DNA from: Deltaproteobacteria bacterium
GTDB lineage: Bacteria > Myxococcota_A > UBA9042 > DTJE01
Length of the DNA stretch: 64,000 bases
Reading direction: 5' to 3'
Assembly: GCA_029555025.1 (NCBI GenBank)
Contig: JAKPTZ010000030.1
Span: forward strand, 1 to 64,000
The notes below the pieces were generated by a model. The model did no database searches, was not told the DNA's origin, and worked only from the letters and a program-made list of their open reading frames with translations. Made by a program: the position numbers and the translations under genes. This document shows positions 20,106 to 30,800 of the stretch, in pieces; position 1 is the first letter of the stretch; every line of letters starts with the position of its first letter.

Positions 20106-20174
20106 CGTCTTCAACTTTTTGCCGGCCGGCACCGATTGCTTGAAGGCGCGGCCTGATCCTGGAGGTCATTTCCG

Positions 20175-21026
20175 ATGACGGGAAACTTGTTTGGCGGCAA
20201 TCCGCTTGTACTGGAACTGGTCAGGCTCGCGATTGCGGAGGACATCGGAACGGGGGATGTCACGACCGGCCTGGTTATCAGGCCCGGCGCACAGGCTTCG
20301 GGAAGCATACTTGCAAGACAATCCGGCATTGTTGCCGGGCTTCCGGTTGTCGAGATGGTATTTTCCGAGATCGATCCGGCCATCCGTTTCGAGGCCAAGG
20401 TCGCGGACGGCCAGGCCGTTGAACCGGATCAGGTTCTTGCGGCTGTGTCCGGGCCGGCCGCGTCCCTGCTGCGCGCCGAGCGCACCGTGCTGAACTTCCT
20501 GATGCATCTCTCCGGTGTCGCGACCCACGCATCCAGGTTTGCAAGGGCAATCTCCGGTACCGGAATCAGGCTTCTGGACACCCGCAAGACGACGCCTGGA
20601 AACAGGATTCTGGAAAAGTATGCCGTGGCCGTCGGCGGCGGGATGAATCACCGGATGAACCTGGCGGGCGGGGTTCTTGTCAAGAACAATCACATAGCGG
20701 TGTGCGGCGGAGTCGAACAGGCGGTCGGACTTGCACGCGCGGGTGCCCCGGTAACGCTCAAGATTGAGATTGAGGTCAGATCCGTGTCGGAGGCGGTCAG
20801 GGCCGCCAGGGCGGGCGCGGACATGTTGCTGCTGGATCATATGGGGCCGTCTGAAGCGGCGGAGGTCAGGCAGGCCGTCGGCCCTGCCGTACTTCTTGAA
20901 GTCTCGGGTAACATGACCCCCGAAAAGGCCGTTGCGTACGGTGGAACCGGAATCGATTTCGTGTCCGCCGGATCCGTCGTCTATGGTGCCGTCTGGCTTG
21001 ATATCTCCATGTACCTGGAGCTTTGA
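20175..21026 (+). CDS. nadC: Nicotinate-nucleotide pyrophosphorylase (quinolinate phosphoribosyltransferase)
   Basis: Catalyses quinolinate + PRPP to nicotinate mononucleotide in de novo NAD synthesis. The 283-residue product has the hallmark AEDIGTGDVTT near the N-terminus, LNFLMHLSGVAT, LLDTRKTTPGNR and KNNHI segments, and the C-terminal EVSGNMTPE. GGAGG lies upstream of the ATG. It leads a chain with birA, coaX and the S41 protease; nadA and nadB are not present. Confidence 0.97.
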   Translation: MTGNLFGGNPLVLELVRLAIAEDIGTGDVTTGLVIRPGAQASGSILARQSGIVAGLPVVEMVFSEIDPAIRFEAKVADGQAVEPDQVLAAVSGPAASLLRAERTVLNFLMHLSGVATHASRFARAISGTGIRLLDTRKTTPGNRILEKYAVAVGGGMNHRMNLAGGVLVKNNHIAVCGGVEQAVGLARAGAPVTLKIEIEVRSVSEAVRAARAGADMLLLDHMGPSEAAEVRQAVGPAVLLEVSGNMTPEKAVAYGGTGIDFVSAGSVVYGAVWLDISMYLEL

Positions 21027-21040
21027 AAGGGGTTTGCCGG

Positions 21041-21790
21041 ATGGATGCGGCGAAGGTATGCGAAATCCTTCGTTCCGGTGGCGTCGATGCCAGGTTCGCC
21101 GCCGTGGTCGAAAGCACGCAGGACGAGTGCATCCGGGCCGGTCGCGGTGGTGCCCCGTCCGGAAGCCTTGTGCTTGCCTCGTCCCAGGTTGCCGGTCGCG
21201 GGCGCATGGGGCGTCGCTGGTTGTCGCCGGCCGGAGGGCTGTATGCCAGCATCATGCTTCGACCGGCTCTTCGACAGGAATTGTGGTCGGCGCTGACCCT
21301 GCACGCCGGCCTGGCCGTGGTTTCCGCGGTTCGTGCCGCCGGCGTTGCCGACGCAAGGCTGAAGTGGCCGAACGATTGCCTCGCGGGGGGGCGCAAGTTG
21401 TGCGGAATCCTTGCGGAGTCGTTTCCGGGTGACGGGATTGTGGTGATCGGGCTTGGCATGAATATCGAATCCGCCCCGGACGTCGGTTCGGTCGAATGTC
21501 TGCACCACGGCCTGCCATCCGCCTTTCTTGACGGACTTGTCGATGTCGATCACGACGTCTTCTGTGCCGATCTGCTGTTTCGGATGCGGTCGGCCCTTCT
21601 TCGGGCGGATTTCGGGCTTCCTCTTGACACCCGGGCGATAAGTGAAATGCTTTGGGACGGTGGCACGATCAACGCATGCTGCGACGGTTCCGAATTCAGC
21701 GGCCGGGCAACCGGGGTGGATCCGCTGGGAAGGTTGATTGTCCTTTTGCCCGACGGTTCAGTACGTCATGTTTCAACCGGCGAGGTCTGA
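21041..21790 (+). CDS. birA: Biotin--protein ligase (class I, no DNA-binding domain)
   Basis: Activates biotin with ATP and attaches it to the carboxyl carrier protein. The 249-residue product has GRGRMGRRW (52-60), KWPND (108-112) and CGILAE (121-126), but no N-terminal helix-turn-helix, so it cannot act as the bio-operon repressor as in E. coli. The ATG at 21041 with AAAGGGG upstream is preferred over a TTG overlapping nadC. The C-terminal part contains the small SH3-like domain typical of BPL. Confidence 0.94.
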   Translation: MDAAKVCEILRSGGVDARFAAVVESTQDECIRAGRGGAPSGSLVLASSQVAGRGRMGRRWLSPAGGLYASIMLRPALRQELWSALTLHAGLAVVSAVRAAGVADARLKWPNDCLAGGRKLCGILAESFPGDGIVVIGLGMNIESAPDVGSVECLHHGLPSAFLDGLVDVDHDVFCADLLFRMRSALLRADFGLPLDTRAISEMLWDGGTINACCDGSEFSGRATGVDPLGRLIVLLPDGSVRHVSTGEV

Positions 21791-21791
21791 T

Positions 21792-22601
21792 ATGCTGGTC
21801 GCGATTGATACGGGAAACACGAATACCGTCTTCGGAATCTACCAGGGGTCTGACCTGAAGGCTTCCTTCCGGGTTTCCTCCAGGCGTGACGCGACTCTTG
21901 ACGAGTGGTTGTCGTCGATTGACGGGTTGCTTTCATTCAAGGGAATCGACAGGCGGATGGTTGATTCCGCATGCATCGCGAGTGTCGTCCCGTCTGTCGG
22001 TTCGATGATGGAGGACGTTGTTCGATCTCTCTTTTCCGTCGAGCCCCTGGTTGTGGGCCCTGGCACCCGTACCGGCATTTCGATTTGCTATGAAAGTCCG
22101 TCGGACGTCGGTCCCGACCGGATAGTGAACGCGGTTGCCGCACATGCCCGATACGGAATGAACACGATCGTCATCGACCTGGGGACGGCAACGACGTTCG
22201 ATGCCGTTACCGCTTCGGGTCAGTATCTGGGCGGGGTGATTGTACCGGGAATAGCGATGGGTCTTGATTCGCTTTCAGCAAGGACGGCGCGCCTTCCAAG
22301 GGTCGGTTTTGCGAGAACCGGCCATGTCATCGGCCGGAATACCGTCGCCAGCATTCAATCCGGGGCCTACTGGGGACTGGTTGCGATGCTGGAAGGGCTT
22401 ACCAGGCGGATGATGGGCGAGTTCGAAGGTCCCGTCAGGGTCGTCGCGACAGGCGGGCTTGCATCCCTGGTTTGCGGCGACTGTCCTTTCATAGATGAGG
22501 TTGACGGCGACCTGACGCTCGAAGGGCTGAGGATCATCTGGGACAAGAACCGTGGCCCCGCCAGGGATTTCGGGACGACGGCAGATCGGGGGCAACATTG
22601 A
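21792..22601 (+). CDS. coaX: Type III pantothenate kinase
   Basis: First step of coenzyme A synthesis: phosphorylation of pantothenate by an ASKHA-fold kinase. The 269-residue product shows DTGNTNT at 6-12, GPDR at 107-110, DLGTATTFD at 129-137 and GGVIVPG at 148-154. The ATG at 21792 lies one base after the birA stop with GAGG upstream. birA-coaX adjacency is common in bacteria. coaD, a later step, is at 54350. Confidence 0.96.
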   Translation: MLVAIDTGNTNTVFGIYQGSDLKASFRVSSRRDATLDEWLSSIDGLLSFKGIDRRMVDSACIASVVPSVGSMMEDVVRSLFSVEPLVVGPGTRTGISICYESPSDVGPDRIVNAVAAHARYGMNTIVIDLGTATTFDAVTASGQYLGGVIVPGIAMGLDSLSARTARLPRVGFARTGHVIGRNTVASIQSGAYWGLVAMLEGLTRRMMGEFEGPVRVVATGGLASLVCGDCPFIDEVDGDLTLEGLRIIWDKNRGPARDFGTTADRGQH

Positions 22602-25600
22602 ATAAGCTGTTTTGCAAAAGAGGACTTGCGGGCAGGATGATCAGGTTTGCGGCCACCCTGGCCGGTACCGGCCTTGTCATCTGGATTCTTCTGTTTTCCG
22701 GCATTTATCCGCGTCAGACCGTTTTCAGCCTGGCGGAGTCGCAGCCGGCATCGGCCCTCGAGTACCGGAAGGACGACCTTGCCAGGCTTCGGCTGCTGAC
22801 AAGATGCATCAAGTACATCAGATCCGAATATGTGGTGCCCGAAAAGGTCAAACCCCTGCCGATGCTTGCCGGCGCGCTGAAGGCGGCCGAGGGCCTGGTT
22901 CCGGATCTGATGGTTTCGTTCAACCGCGATGACGTCGAGACCGCGACTTCGGTAGAAGTGCGAATCGGTGAAGTTACGAAGGTCTTTCCGTTGGAGAAGA
23001 CCAGTGATCTTTACCAGATGAACTGGAAGCTGGTCGATATGTTCGAATTCATCTCGGCCCACCTGCCTGCCGACGTGAAGGCGGACGAGGTCGAATACGC
23101 CGCCATCAACGGGATGCTTCAGCCGCTGGATGAGCATTCGGTCTATCTGCCGCCCGAGGCATACCAGCAAATGCAACTTGACACGCAGGGGCGCTTCGGC
23201 GGGCTGGGGATAGTGATATCGAGCCGCAACGGGTACGTCACGATCATGTCGGTCATGGAGGACACCCCGGCCTGGAGGGCCGCCTTGAAGAGCGGCGACC
23301 AGATCGTCGAGATCAATGAAGAATCGACCATGAACATGCCGTTGACCGATGCGGTCTCCAGGCTTCGCGGCGAGCCTGGCACGAAGGTCTCGATGGTTGT
23401 GGATCGGAAGGGCTGGTCGGAGCCCAGAACAATTACGATCGAGCGCGCCGAAATCAAGGTTCAGAGCGTCAAGACCCAGTCGCTGGGCGGGGGTGTGGGA
23501 TACGCCAGGCTCGTGCACTTCCAGGAGGACACCGCCGCGGAACTGTCCCGTCAACTGGAGGAACTCCGCCGTCGCGGGTCGCTGCGCGGGCTTGTCCTTG
23601 ACATGCGTGAAAATCCGGGTGGACTTCTGGATCAGGCCGTCGCCGTCGGTGATTTGTTCCTGCGTTCAGGGACGCTTGTCGTGACCGAGGGCGAGGGAAA
23701 TCGTTTGCGCCAGGCGTTCGACGCCGATTCCGGGGAGGCTTTCGAAAACCTGCCACTCGTCGTGCTGGTTGACGGCGGAAGCGCCTCGGCCGCCGAGATC
23801 GTGGCTGGCGCTTTGAAGTACAACGACCGCGCCATGCTTGTCGGATCGACGACTTTCGGAAAGGGAACCGTCCAGGTCATGCATGAAGTCGGTGACGGTG
23901 CCTTGAAGCTGACAGTTGCCCAGTATCTTATCCCGGGAGATCTTTCGATTCAGGGGGTCGGGGTTGTTCCCGACATAGAGCTGGTTCCAACGTCAATCGG
24001 AAGAAAGAACATATTGATGGGGCTGACCGATTACAAGCGGTTCATGGATCCTTCAAGGCGCCTCGACGCTTTCGGAAAGGTGGCCTCGGACATTCCGGTG
24101 CATGTGATTCCATTCCTGATGAAATCCGAGGAGGAGCAGGAAGAGGAAGACGACGTGCTTGATGAACTGCCAATCGAGGACGATTCGTTCAAGCGTGATG
24201 AATACATCGATCTGGCCGCGTCCATCGTCGCTTCAACGGTCGCCTTTGCCGACGTTTCCCGCAAGTCGCAATTGAAGAACGGCGAGACGGCCGCACTTGA
24301 CTGGAAGAACGCCCAGGACGCAAAGATTTCGGCAAGCCTGGTCGAAAAGGGCGTTGACTGGGCGGCCGGCCCGGTCGTTTCCGGCGCGTCGGTTTCGACA
24401 GGTTTTTCTGCCGGTTCGGCGCCGCTTGCGGCCGGGTCGATGGCCGTGATGAACATGATGGTTACGAACGGCGGGAAAGAGCCGCTTTTCCGGGTAAGGG
24501 CATCCTTGAAATCGGACAACCTTTCGCTGGACGGTCGTGAGTTCATCTTCGGCAGGATCGGTCCGAATGAAACCGTCAGCCGACAGGTGCAGTTCAAGGT
24601 TCCGCGCGAGACCTGGCAGCGCCGCGATCAGGTCGAGATTTCGCTGTACCAGAATGCCGTCGAGGCAATTCCCGGGGGCACGCGCGTCGAGTATGTGGAG
24701 TTCGCCCCTCTTCCAAGGCCGCGTTTCGGGTTTTCCGCCATGGTTCTTGACCGCCAGGGAAACGGCGACGGAATCCTGAATCCCGGCGAGAAGGCCGATG
24801 TGGTGTTTCCGATTGCAAACGTCGGATCCGGCGATGCGCCAAGGGTCATGGCAAGCATAAGGAACCGCAGCGGAGAGTCTCTTTATCTGAGAACCGGCCG
24901 GGAGACAATCCGCGAGGGAATCAAGGCCGGAGCCAGCGGCCTGGCAAAATTCGCTGTCGAAAGGCGCGCCGCGGATTCCCCTGCAAAGGTTACCGGGGGC
25001 CAGGGCGCGACTGGCGGAGCCAAGGTTGAGTTCTCCATCTTCGATCTGGCCTTGAGGGAATACCTGGCCGAGGAAATCGACCTTCCATCGGCGTCCGAGC
25101 CCGGAGCCGCGTTCACGGCAAAGCCCGGAACCATCAGGACGGTCGGGCCGGGCACAAGAATTCTTGCAGCCGCGTCGGCGGATTCGATGGTTCTGGCCGA
25201 GGTTCCCGAGGGAACCACGCTTCGTTCGACAGGATTCTTCCCCGGTTTCTTCAAGGTTGATCTCGCCAACGGGTTGACCGGGTTTGTCACAAGCACCGAT
25301 GTCATGGAACCGGGTACCGCGTCCGGCTCCGACCTGCTGCCCGAACCATCCGGAACCGCGCACCTTGCCCCCGATATCTCGGTGGAGTTTGTTCGGGGTG
25401 AGGGTTCATCCCCGGTGCTGAAGGTCAGGGGCAAGGTGGGCTTCTCGGTCGGATCCGGCGATGTAAGGCGCAAGATCCTGATATTCCGCGAAAGCGACAA
25501 GGTGTATTTCTGGGCCGGCAAGGGCGGAAGCGACAGTCGGGAAGTTCCGCTGGACACGACGGTGAAGCTTCGCCCCGGCCGCAACGCGGTCGCCGTCTAT

Positions 25601-25732
25601 GCGATTGAAGGGAAGGATCGTTCCTCGGTGCGGCGTTTCAATATCTTCGTGCCTGATGATGGACGAAAGAAGGCGGGCGGCCCGGCGAAGGGCTCGAAGG
25701 GCGACCAGCCTTCCGGGAAGCGCGGTTTCTGA
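22598..25732 (+). CDS. S41-family C-terminal processing protease with long SH3-containing extension
   Basis: Predicted membrane-anchored periplasmic serine protease of the CtpA/Tsp family. A TTG start overlapping the coaX stop gives 1044 residues. An N-terminal membrane anchor (about 14-37) is followed by a PDZ domain (about 195-280) and the S41 core, with S397 in GGSASAAE and K422 in TFGKGTVQ, the catalytic Ser-Lys pair at Tsp spacing. After an acidic Glu/Asp-rich segment come several hundred extra residues resembling CARDB-like beta domains and a bacterial SH3 domain (about 842-905), then a Lys/Gly-rich tail. Ordinary CtpA proteins are about 400-700 residues. Confidence 0.9.
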   Translation: MNKLFCKRGLAGRMIRFAATLAGTGLVIWILLFSGIYPRQTVFSLAESQPASALEYRKDDLARLRLLTRCIKYIRSEYVVPEKVKPLPMLAGALKAAEGLVPDLMVSFNRDDVETATSVEVRIGEVTKVFPLEKTSDLYQMNWKLVDMFEFISAHLPADVKADEVEYAAINGMLQPLDEHSVYLPPEAYQQMQLDTQGRFGGLGIVISSRNGYVTIMSVMEDTPAWRAALKSGDQIVEINEESTMNMPLTDAVSRLRGEPGTKVSMVVDRKGWSEPRTITIERAEIKVQSVKTQSLGGGVGYARLVHFQEDTAAELSRQLEELRRRGSLRGLVLDMRENPGGLLDQAVAVGDLFLRSGTLVVTEGEGNRLRQAFDADSGEAFENLPLVVLVDGGSASAAEIVAGALKYNDRAMLVGSTTFGKGTVQVMHEVGDGALKLTVAQYLIPGDLSIQGVGVVPDIELVPTSIGRKNILMGLTDYKRFMDPSRRLDAFGKVASDIPVHVIPFLMKSEEEQEEEDDVLDELPIEDDSFKRDEYIDLAASIVASTVAFADVSRKSQLKNGETAALDWKNAQDAKISASLVEKGVDWAAGPVVSGASVSTGFSAGSAPLAAGSMAVMNMMVTNGGKEPLFRVRASLKSDNLSLDGREFIFGRIGPNETVSRQVQFKVPRETWQRRDQVEISLYQNAVEAIPGGTRVEYVEFAPLPRPRFGFSAMVLDRQGNGDGILNPGEKADVVFPIANVGSGDAPRVMASIRNRSGESLYLRTGRETIREGIKAGASGLAKFAVERRAADSPAKVTGGQGATGGAKVEFSIFDLALREYLAEEIDLPSASEPGAAFTAKPGTIRTVGPGTRILAAASADSMVLAEVPEGTTLRSTGFFPGFFKVDLANGLTGFVTSTDVMEPGTASGSDLLPEPSGTAHLAPDISVEFVRGEGSSPVLKVRGKVGFSVGSGDVRRKILIFRESDKVYFWAGKGGSDSREVPLDTTVKLRPGRNAVAVYAIEGKDRSSVRRFNIFVPDDGRKKAGGPAKGSKGDQPSGKRGF

Positions 25733-25782
25733 TATCATTATCCGTCCGGCTGCGTCCGGATTGTTTCAAGAACGGATGACGA

Positions 25783-26970
25783 ATGGAAAACAAAGAAAAT
25801 CTGGTGGTGCCTGTGTCCGAGGGACAGAGCGCCGACGTGGCGACCCTGGCGGGATCGGGCGGGGTGATTGCCGAGATCGGCTGGATAAGGTTCCCCAAAT
25901 CCGGAAAGCAGGCCCTTGCGGGGGCCGGTGGCCATCAGTTCAGGTCGGGCGATCTCCTGCTGGTCAGGACTGAACGCGGGGACATATACGCAAGGGCCCT
26001 TACTGATTCGGCAAGAAAGGTATTTCTTCCGGCCGAATTCTTCGAGGTCGTCGATGTACTTTCCAGGGAGGAAGCGACCGCGGCCCTGAAGCGCGACGAG
26101 GCCCGGGAACTCGAGGCAAGAAGGGTTTTCGTCGAGCTTGTTCGCAAGCACGAACTGGATATGCATCTTTCCGAGGTCGAGATCACGCATGGCGATGCGA
26201 GGATTGTGTTCAATTTCACGTCGCCGGGCCGGGTGGACTTCCGTTCGCTGGTTCGGGAACTTGCGGGCGCGCTTAAGTCAAGAATTGAATTGCGGCAAAT
26301 CGGCGTCCGCGACGAGACCAGGTGTACCGGCGGTCTTGGCCCCTGCGGCCTGTCGCTGTGCTGCGCGACGTTCCTTCGCGAGTTCACTACCGTCACGATC
26401 AGGATGGCCAAGGTGCAGGGACTCGTCCCCAATCCCCAGAAGGTATCCGGTTTGTGTGGCAGGCTGATGTGCTGCCTGGCTTATGAACATGGCGTCTATA
26501 CCGACATGATGAAGGATCTTCCCAGGAACGGAACCACGATCAAGACCCCGAAGGGCGAAGGTCGCGTCAAGGAAGTCCTGGTGATGCGAAATGTCATCAA
26601 GGTTGCCCTGGGGCCCGGGGTAGTCGAGGATTTCACGTTCGAACAGCTTGGAATATCGGCCGCGCGCGGCTGCGGTTGTTCCGGCGGTTGCACCGACGAT
26701 GGCGTGGACGAGGCCGGCGATGAGGGTGCCCCGGTCGATGAACGCGACGCCGGCGAGCCTTCACGGCAGACGTCCGGGACGGGTGAACGGCGGGATCGCC
26801 AGAACGGCGACAGAAACCGTCCGGAGCAGGCGCGGGGTGACAATCGTGGTTCCAGTCAGGGGGAACGTCGCGATCCCGGGGGCCAGGCTGCCGGTTCCGC
26901 CCGCCAGCACGGTGCCCCACAGGATCGACAGGGGCGCGGCGGGCGTCGTCGGGGCGGTCAGGGCCAGTGA
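25783..26970 (+). CDS. PSP1/RicT-family protein with Arg/Gly-rich tail
   Basis: Homologue of B. subtilis RicT (YaaT), a PSP1-domain protein of the RicAFT Fe-S complex that affects RNA processing and development. In the 395-residue product the cysteine-rich PSP1 core lies at about residues 180-235 (CTGGLGPCGLSLCC and LCGRLMCCLAYE). The last 90 residues are low-complexity, rich in Arg, Gly, Gln and Asp, and look disordered. No RicA or RicF gene is adjacent; tatD follows, and ricT and tatD are near each other in many genomes. Confidence 0.88.
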   Translation: MENKENLVVPVSEGQSADVATLAGSGGVIAEIGWIRFPKSGKQALAGAGGHQFRSGDLLLVRTERGDIYARALTDSARKVFLPAEFFEVVDVLSREEATAALKRDEARELEARRVFVELVRKHELDMHLSEVEITHGDARIVFNFTSPGRVDFRSLVRELAGALKSRIELRQIGVRDETRCTGGLGPCGLSLCCATFLREFTTVTIRMAKVQGLVPNPQKVSGLCGRLMCCLAYEHGVYTDMMKDLPRNGTTIKTPKGEGRVKEVLVMRNVIKVALGPGVVEDFTFEQLGISAARGCGCSGGCTDDGVDEAGDEGAPVDERDAGEPSRQTSGTGERRDRQNGDRNRPEQARGDNRGSSQGERRDPGGQAAGSARQHGAPQDRQGRGGRRRGGQGQ

Positions 26971-27011
26971 TATTCTCCGGCCAGCGCATTTAAGGGGTCT
27001 TCTGTTTTTCC

Positions 27012-27779
27012 ATGTTTATTGATGCCCATGCCCATATAGACAGGCTCTTCTTCAAGGAGGGCCTCGATGGGGTTATCGACAGGTTCCGCGCGGCGGGGGT
27101 TCATGGCGTTGTCACGGTCGGAAGCGGCGGGATCGACGCGATGCAGGCCGCAATCGACGTGGCCCGGCGGAATCGTGACATCGTGGCCGCGATCGGCTGT
27201 CATCCCCACGAGGCGGATCGCTTTGATGACGCGCTGGCCGATGCGATGATCTTGATGGCGGCCGACAGCAGCGTCAGGGCGATTGGTGAAACCGGCCTGG
27301 ACTTCCATTGCAACCTTTCCTCCAGGGACGCGCAGATTCGGGCATTCACGACCCAGCTTGAGATCGCGGCGCGACTTGACCTTCCGGTGGTTATCCACTC
27401 GCGCGAAGCGACCGAATTGTGTCTCGACATAGTCAGGGATGCCGGTCGCGGTCGGGTGCGCGGCCAGATTCACTGCTTCACGGGAAACGTCGATGATGCG
27501 AGGGGATGGCTGGATCTTGGCTTCATGGTCTCTATTCCTGGCGTCGTGACTTTCAGGAATGTTCCAGACTTGCTCGAGGCCGTCAGTTATGTCCCGGACG
27601 ACGCCCTCCTGATCGAAACAGATTCCCCGTACCTGGCTCCGGTTCCGATGCGCGGAAGAACAAACGAGCCAGCCTTCATACAGCACACCGCGGCCGCCGT
27701 CGCGGCGGCAAGGAATCAGTCTGTCGAGCACGTTGCGGCGGTGACCTCCCGAAATGCCGAACTGCTGTTCAAGCTCTGA
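27012..27779 (+). CDS. tatD: TatD-family metal-dependent hydrolase / DNase
   Basis: TIM-barrel metal-dependent nuclease family. The 255-residue product has the metal-binding HAHID at residues 5-9, GETGLDF, VVIHSREA, IHCFTGN and ETDSPYLAPV motifs in order. The length is typical. The specific in vivo substrate cannot be told from the sequence. Confidence 0.94.
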   Translation: MFIDAHAHIDRLFFKEGLDGVIDRFRAAGVHGVVTVGSGGIDAMQAAIDVARRNRDIVAAIGCHPHEADRFDDALADAMILMAADSSVRAIGETGLDFHCNLSSRDAQIRAFTTQLEIAARLDLPVVIHSREATELCLDIVRDAGRGRVRGQIHCFTGNVDDARGWLDLGFMVSIPGVVTFRNVPDLLEAVSYVPDDALLIETDSPYLAPVPMRGRTNEPAFIQHTAAAVAAARNQSVEHVAAVTSRNAELLFKL

Positions 27780-27785
27780 TTTCAA

Positions 27786-27814
27786 TTGATTTTCCCCGTT
27801 CGACACCCTAGCAT
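27786..27814 (+). promoter_or_regulatory. Predicted promoter of the Cys-rich lipoprotein gene
   Basis: TTGATT and TAGCAT are separated by 17 bases; transcription would start near 27821, leaving a leader of about 27 bases that includes the GAGGTG site at 27838-27843. Confidence 0.55.
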
Positions 27815-27847
27815 TGTCCGGTCAGGCTCTTGATTTTGAGGTGCAGC

Positions 27848-30800
27848 ATGAACCGGCCCGTCCTGTTGTTGGTTTCCTGCGTTTTTCTGCTTGTTGCGTG
27901 CGGTGGCGGGGGTGAGCCGGATTTTGATGTGCAGCAGCCTTTTGACGAGGGCGGCTTTCTTGATCAGCAGACCGGCGAGGATCAGTCCGGGACGGATACC
28001 CGGAACGACGTGATTCCGCCTGATTCCGGCAGCGATGGAGTCTCCGAGGTCGTTCAGCCGGATTCAGTCATCATCGATGACCTGGCTGGTGATTCGGCAG
28101 GCGAAACCGGGGGCGACACGATTCAGGATGTCGCCACCCCGTGCACGCGGGACGAGGAATGTGCCGACGACAACATCTGCACGACCGACGAATGCGGGGA
28201 AGACGGCGTTTGCCGGCATTTCTGCGTCTGCGAGGCCGAGTGCGGGACGGATGACGATTGCGCGGCCGAGACGTGCAAGGTCGCAAGCTGCAAGGTTGTT
28301 TCCGGCTCGGGCGACTGCGTGTCGGCGAAGTGTGAAGTCACGGATCTGGATTGCGACGATCAGGACCCCTGCACCACCGACTCCTGCAGCACCGCGACAG
28401 GCAAGTGCCGAAACGTCAGGATTCCGGGTTGCGGAGGCTGCAAGTCGGACACCGAATGCGTCGATACGTCCGAGTGCACCGTCGATTTCTGCGACATCAT
28501 CGCCGGTGAGTGCGTTTTCGCGCCGATTGACTGTGCCGACGGTGACGACTGCACCGCCGACTACTGCGTCGCCGGCTTCGGGTGCGTCAACGCCGTGACG
28601 TGCGCGTGTTCGGTGAATTCCCAGTGCGACGACAACAACGCATGCACCATTGATTCGTGCACCCCGGAAGGGGAATGTGTTTATGCGGGCGTATCCTGCG
28701 ACGACGGAATCGAGTGTACCCAGGATTCCTGCGATCGGCTGACTGGCTGCGTGAACGCGCCTGCTGGAGAGCTTTGCGAGTCTGTCGCCGAATGCAATGA
28801 CGACGACAATTGCACAATCGATTCCTGTTCGGCGAGCGGGTGCTGCGATCACAAGGAGATCAAGGATTGCAGGCGTTGCTTCTCGGACGCCGAATGCGAC
28901 GATGGAAACGACTGTACGCTGGATGGATGCAACACAGAAGTCTATTACTGTGTCCACATAGCCAGCACGGGCACGTGCAGCGACTCGAATCCCTGCACCA
29001 CCGGTGATCGCTGTCAGGATGGTGCGTGCATTCCCGGACGGTTGACCGACTGTGACGATGGTCAGCCCTGTACCGTTGATTACTGCGGGCTTGACGGCGC
29101 CTGTGTGAACCAGCCGATTCCGTTGTGTTCAGCGTGCCAGGGGCACGACGACTGTGATGACGGTTCATTGTGCACCGTCGATTCATGCGTCGAGGGGACA
29201 TGTCGGTTCGTCCGTTCAATCTGCGATGACGGCAACCTGTGTACCGACGATTTCTGCGATGCCTCGGTCGGTTGCGTTGCCAGGAACAATTCGGATCCGT
29301 GTGACGATGAAGATATCTGCACCGTGGATGACGTCTGCCTGGACGGCCAGTGTACCGGGGGATCCGGCCTTGCGCCGTGCGACGACGGCAACGAGTGCAC
29401 CCAGGACTGGTGCGACCCCGTGACCGGCTGCCAGGTGTCGCCGCTGGAAGGGCCTTGCGAGGACGGCGATCCCTGCACAACCGATGACTACTGCGTGCTT
29501 GGCGAGTGCGTGGCCGGTGCCGGCGGCTGCAACGATGACGACCTTTGCACGATCGACAAGTGCCGGGCCGGCGTGGGATGTGAATACCTGACGGTTGACT
29601 GCAACGACAGGAACAAGTGCACGACCGATTCATGCGATCCCCTGAAGGGATGCATCAATGCGCCGATAGTGTGCGACGACCAGGATGCCTGCACGGTTGA
29701 TTCATGCGTTCCATCATCCGGCGAGTGCCGGTTCGAGCGAATCGAAATCGACGATGACGATGCATGCACGGTAGATGAATGCGATCCGACCACAGGCGTC
29801 ATTCATAAGGTCAAGAATTGTCCGCACGACCCATGCTTCGCCGCATCGTGCGATCCCCGCACGGGCATGTGCAGCCAGGCACCGCTTGTATGCGACGACC
29901 AGAATCCCTGCACTGTCGATTCGTGTAATTCCGGAACCAGCACGTGCGTTTTCCAGGAAAAGGACTGCGCCGTAAGCAATAAGTGTGTCGAGGGTTTCTG
30001 CAATCCGAAGAATGGCAACTGCGAGACGGCGCCCAAGGATTGCGACGACGGCAATCAGTGCACGAACGATTCGTGCGATCCCGCCGTCGGCTGCCTGAAC
30101 CAGGCCAGGGATGGTGCCTGCGAGGACGGCGATTTCTGCACGGTGGGCGATACCTGCCAGGCGGGGGTGTGCAAGACCGGCAATCCAAGGGTTTGCGATT
30201 CCGACCAGTGCACCCAGGGTTTCTGCGATTCTTCCTATGGTTGCAGGTTCTCGCCAAGGAACGAGGGTCTTCCGTGCAGTGACGGAAGCATCTGCACGGC
30301 CGGCGACAAGTGTATCGGCGGCATCTGCATCGGCTCCCCGACCGTGAGCTGCGACGACGGGAATCCATGCACGACCGATTACTGCGATCCCAGGGAAGGC
30401 TGCGTTTCAACCAACAACAACAATTCATGCGACGACGGCCTGGATTGCACGAAGGGCGATGTCTGCAGGGCCGGTGCCTGCACCGGGACGCCTGTCGTCT
30501 GCGAACAGGACGGCAATCAGTGTACCGACAATGTCTGCGTGGAAGGGGCCGGTTGCACGAGTGTTGTTCTCGCCGGCCAGCCTTGCGATGACGGTCTTGG
30601 CTGCACCGAACCGGATACCTGCGACAACAACGCTGTCTGCGCCGGTCTTCCGAAGGTCTGCGTGTCGCCCAATACCTGCCTGGTCGGGGAATGCGTCGAG
30701 GGCCGTGATTGCGTGTTTGCAGTCCGGGATGACGGCAGTCCCTGCAGCGACGGCAACGCGTGCACATCGAACGACACGTGCTCCGGCGGCACATGCAAGA

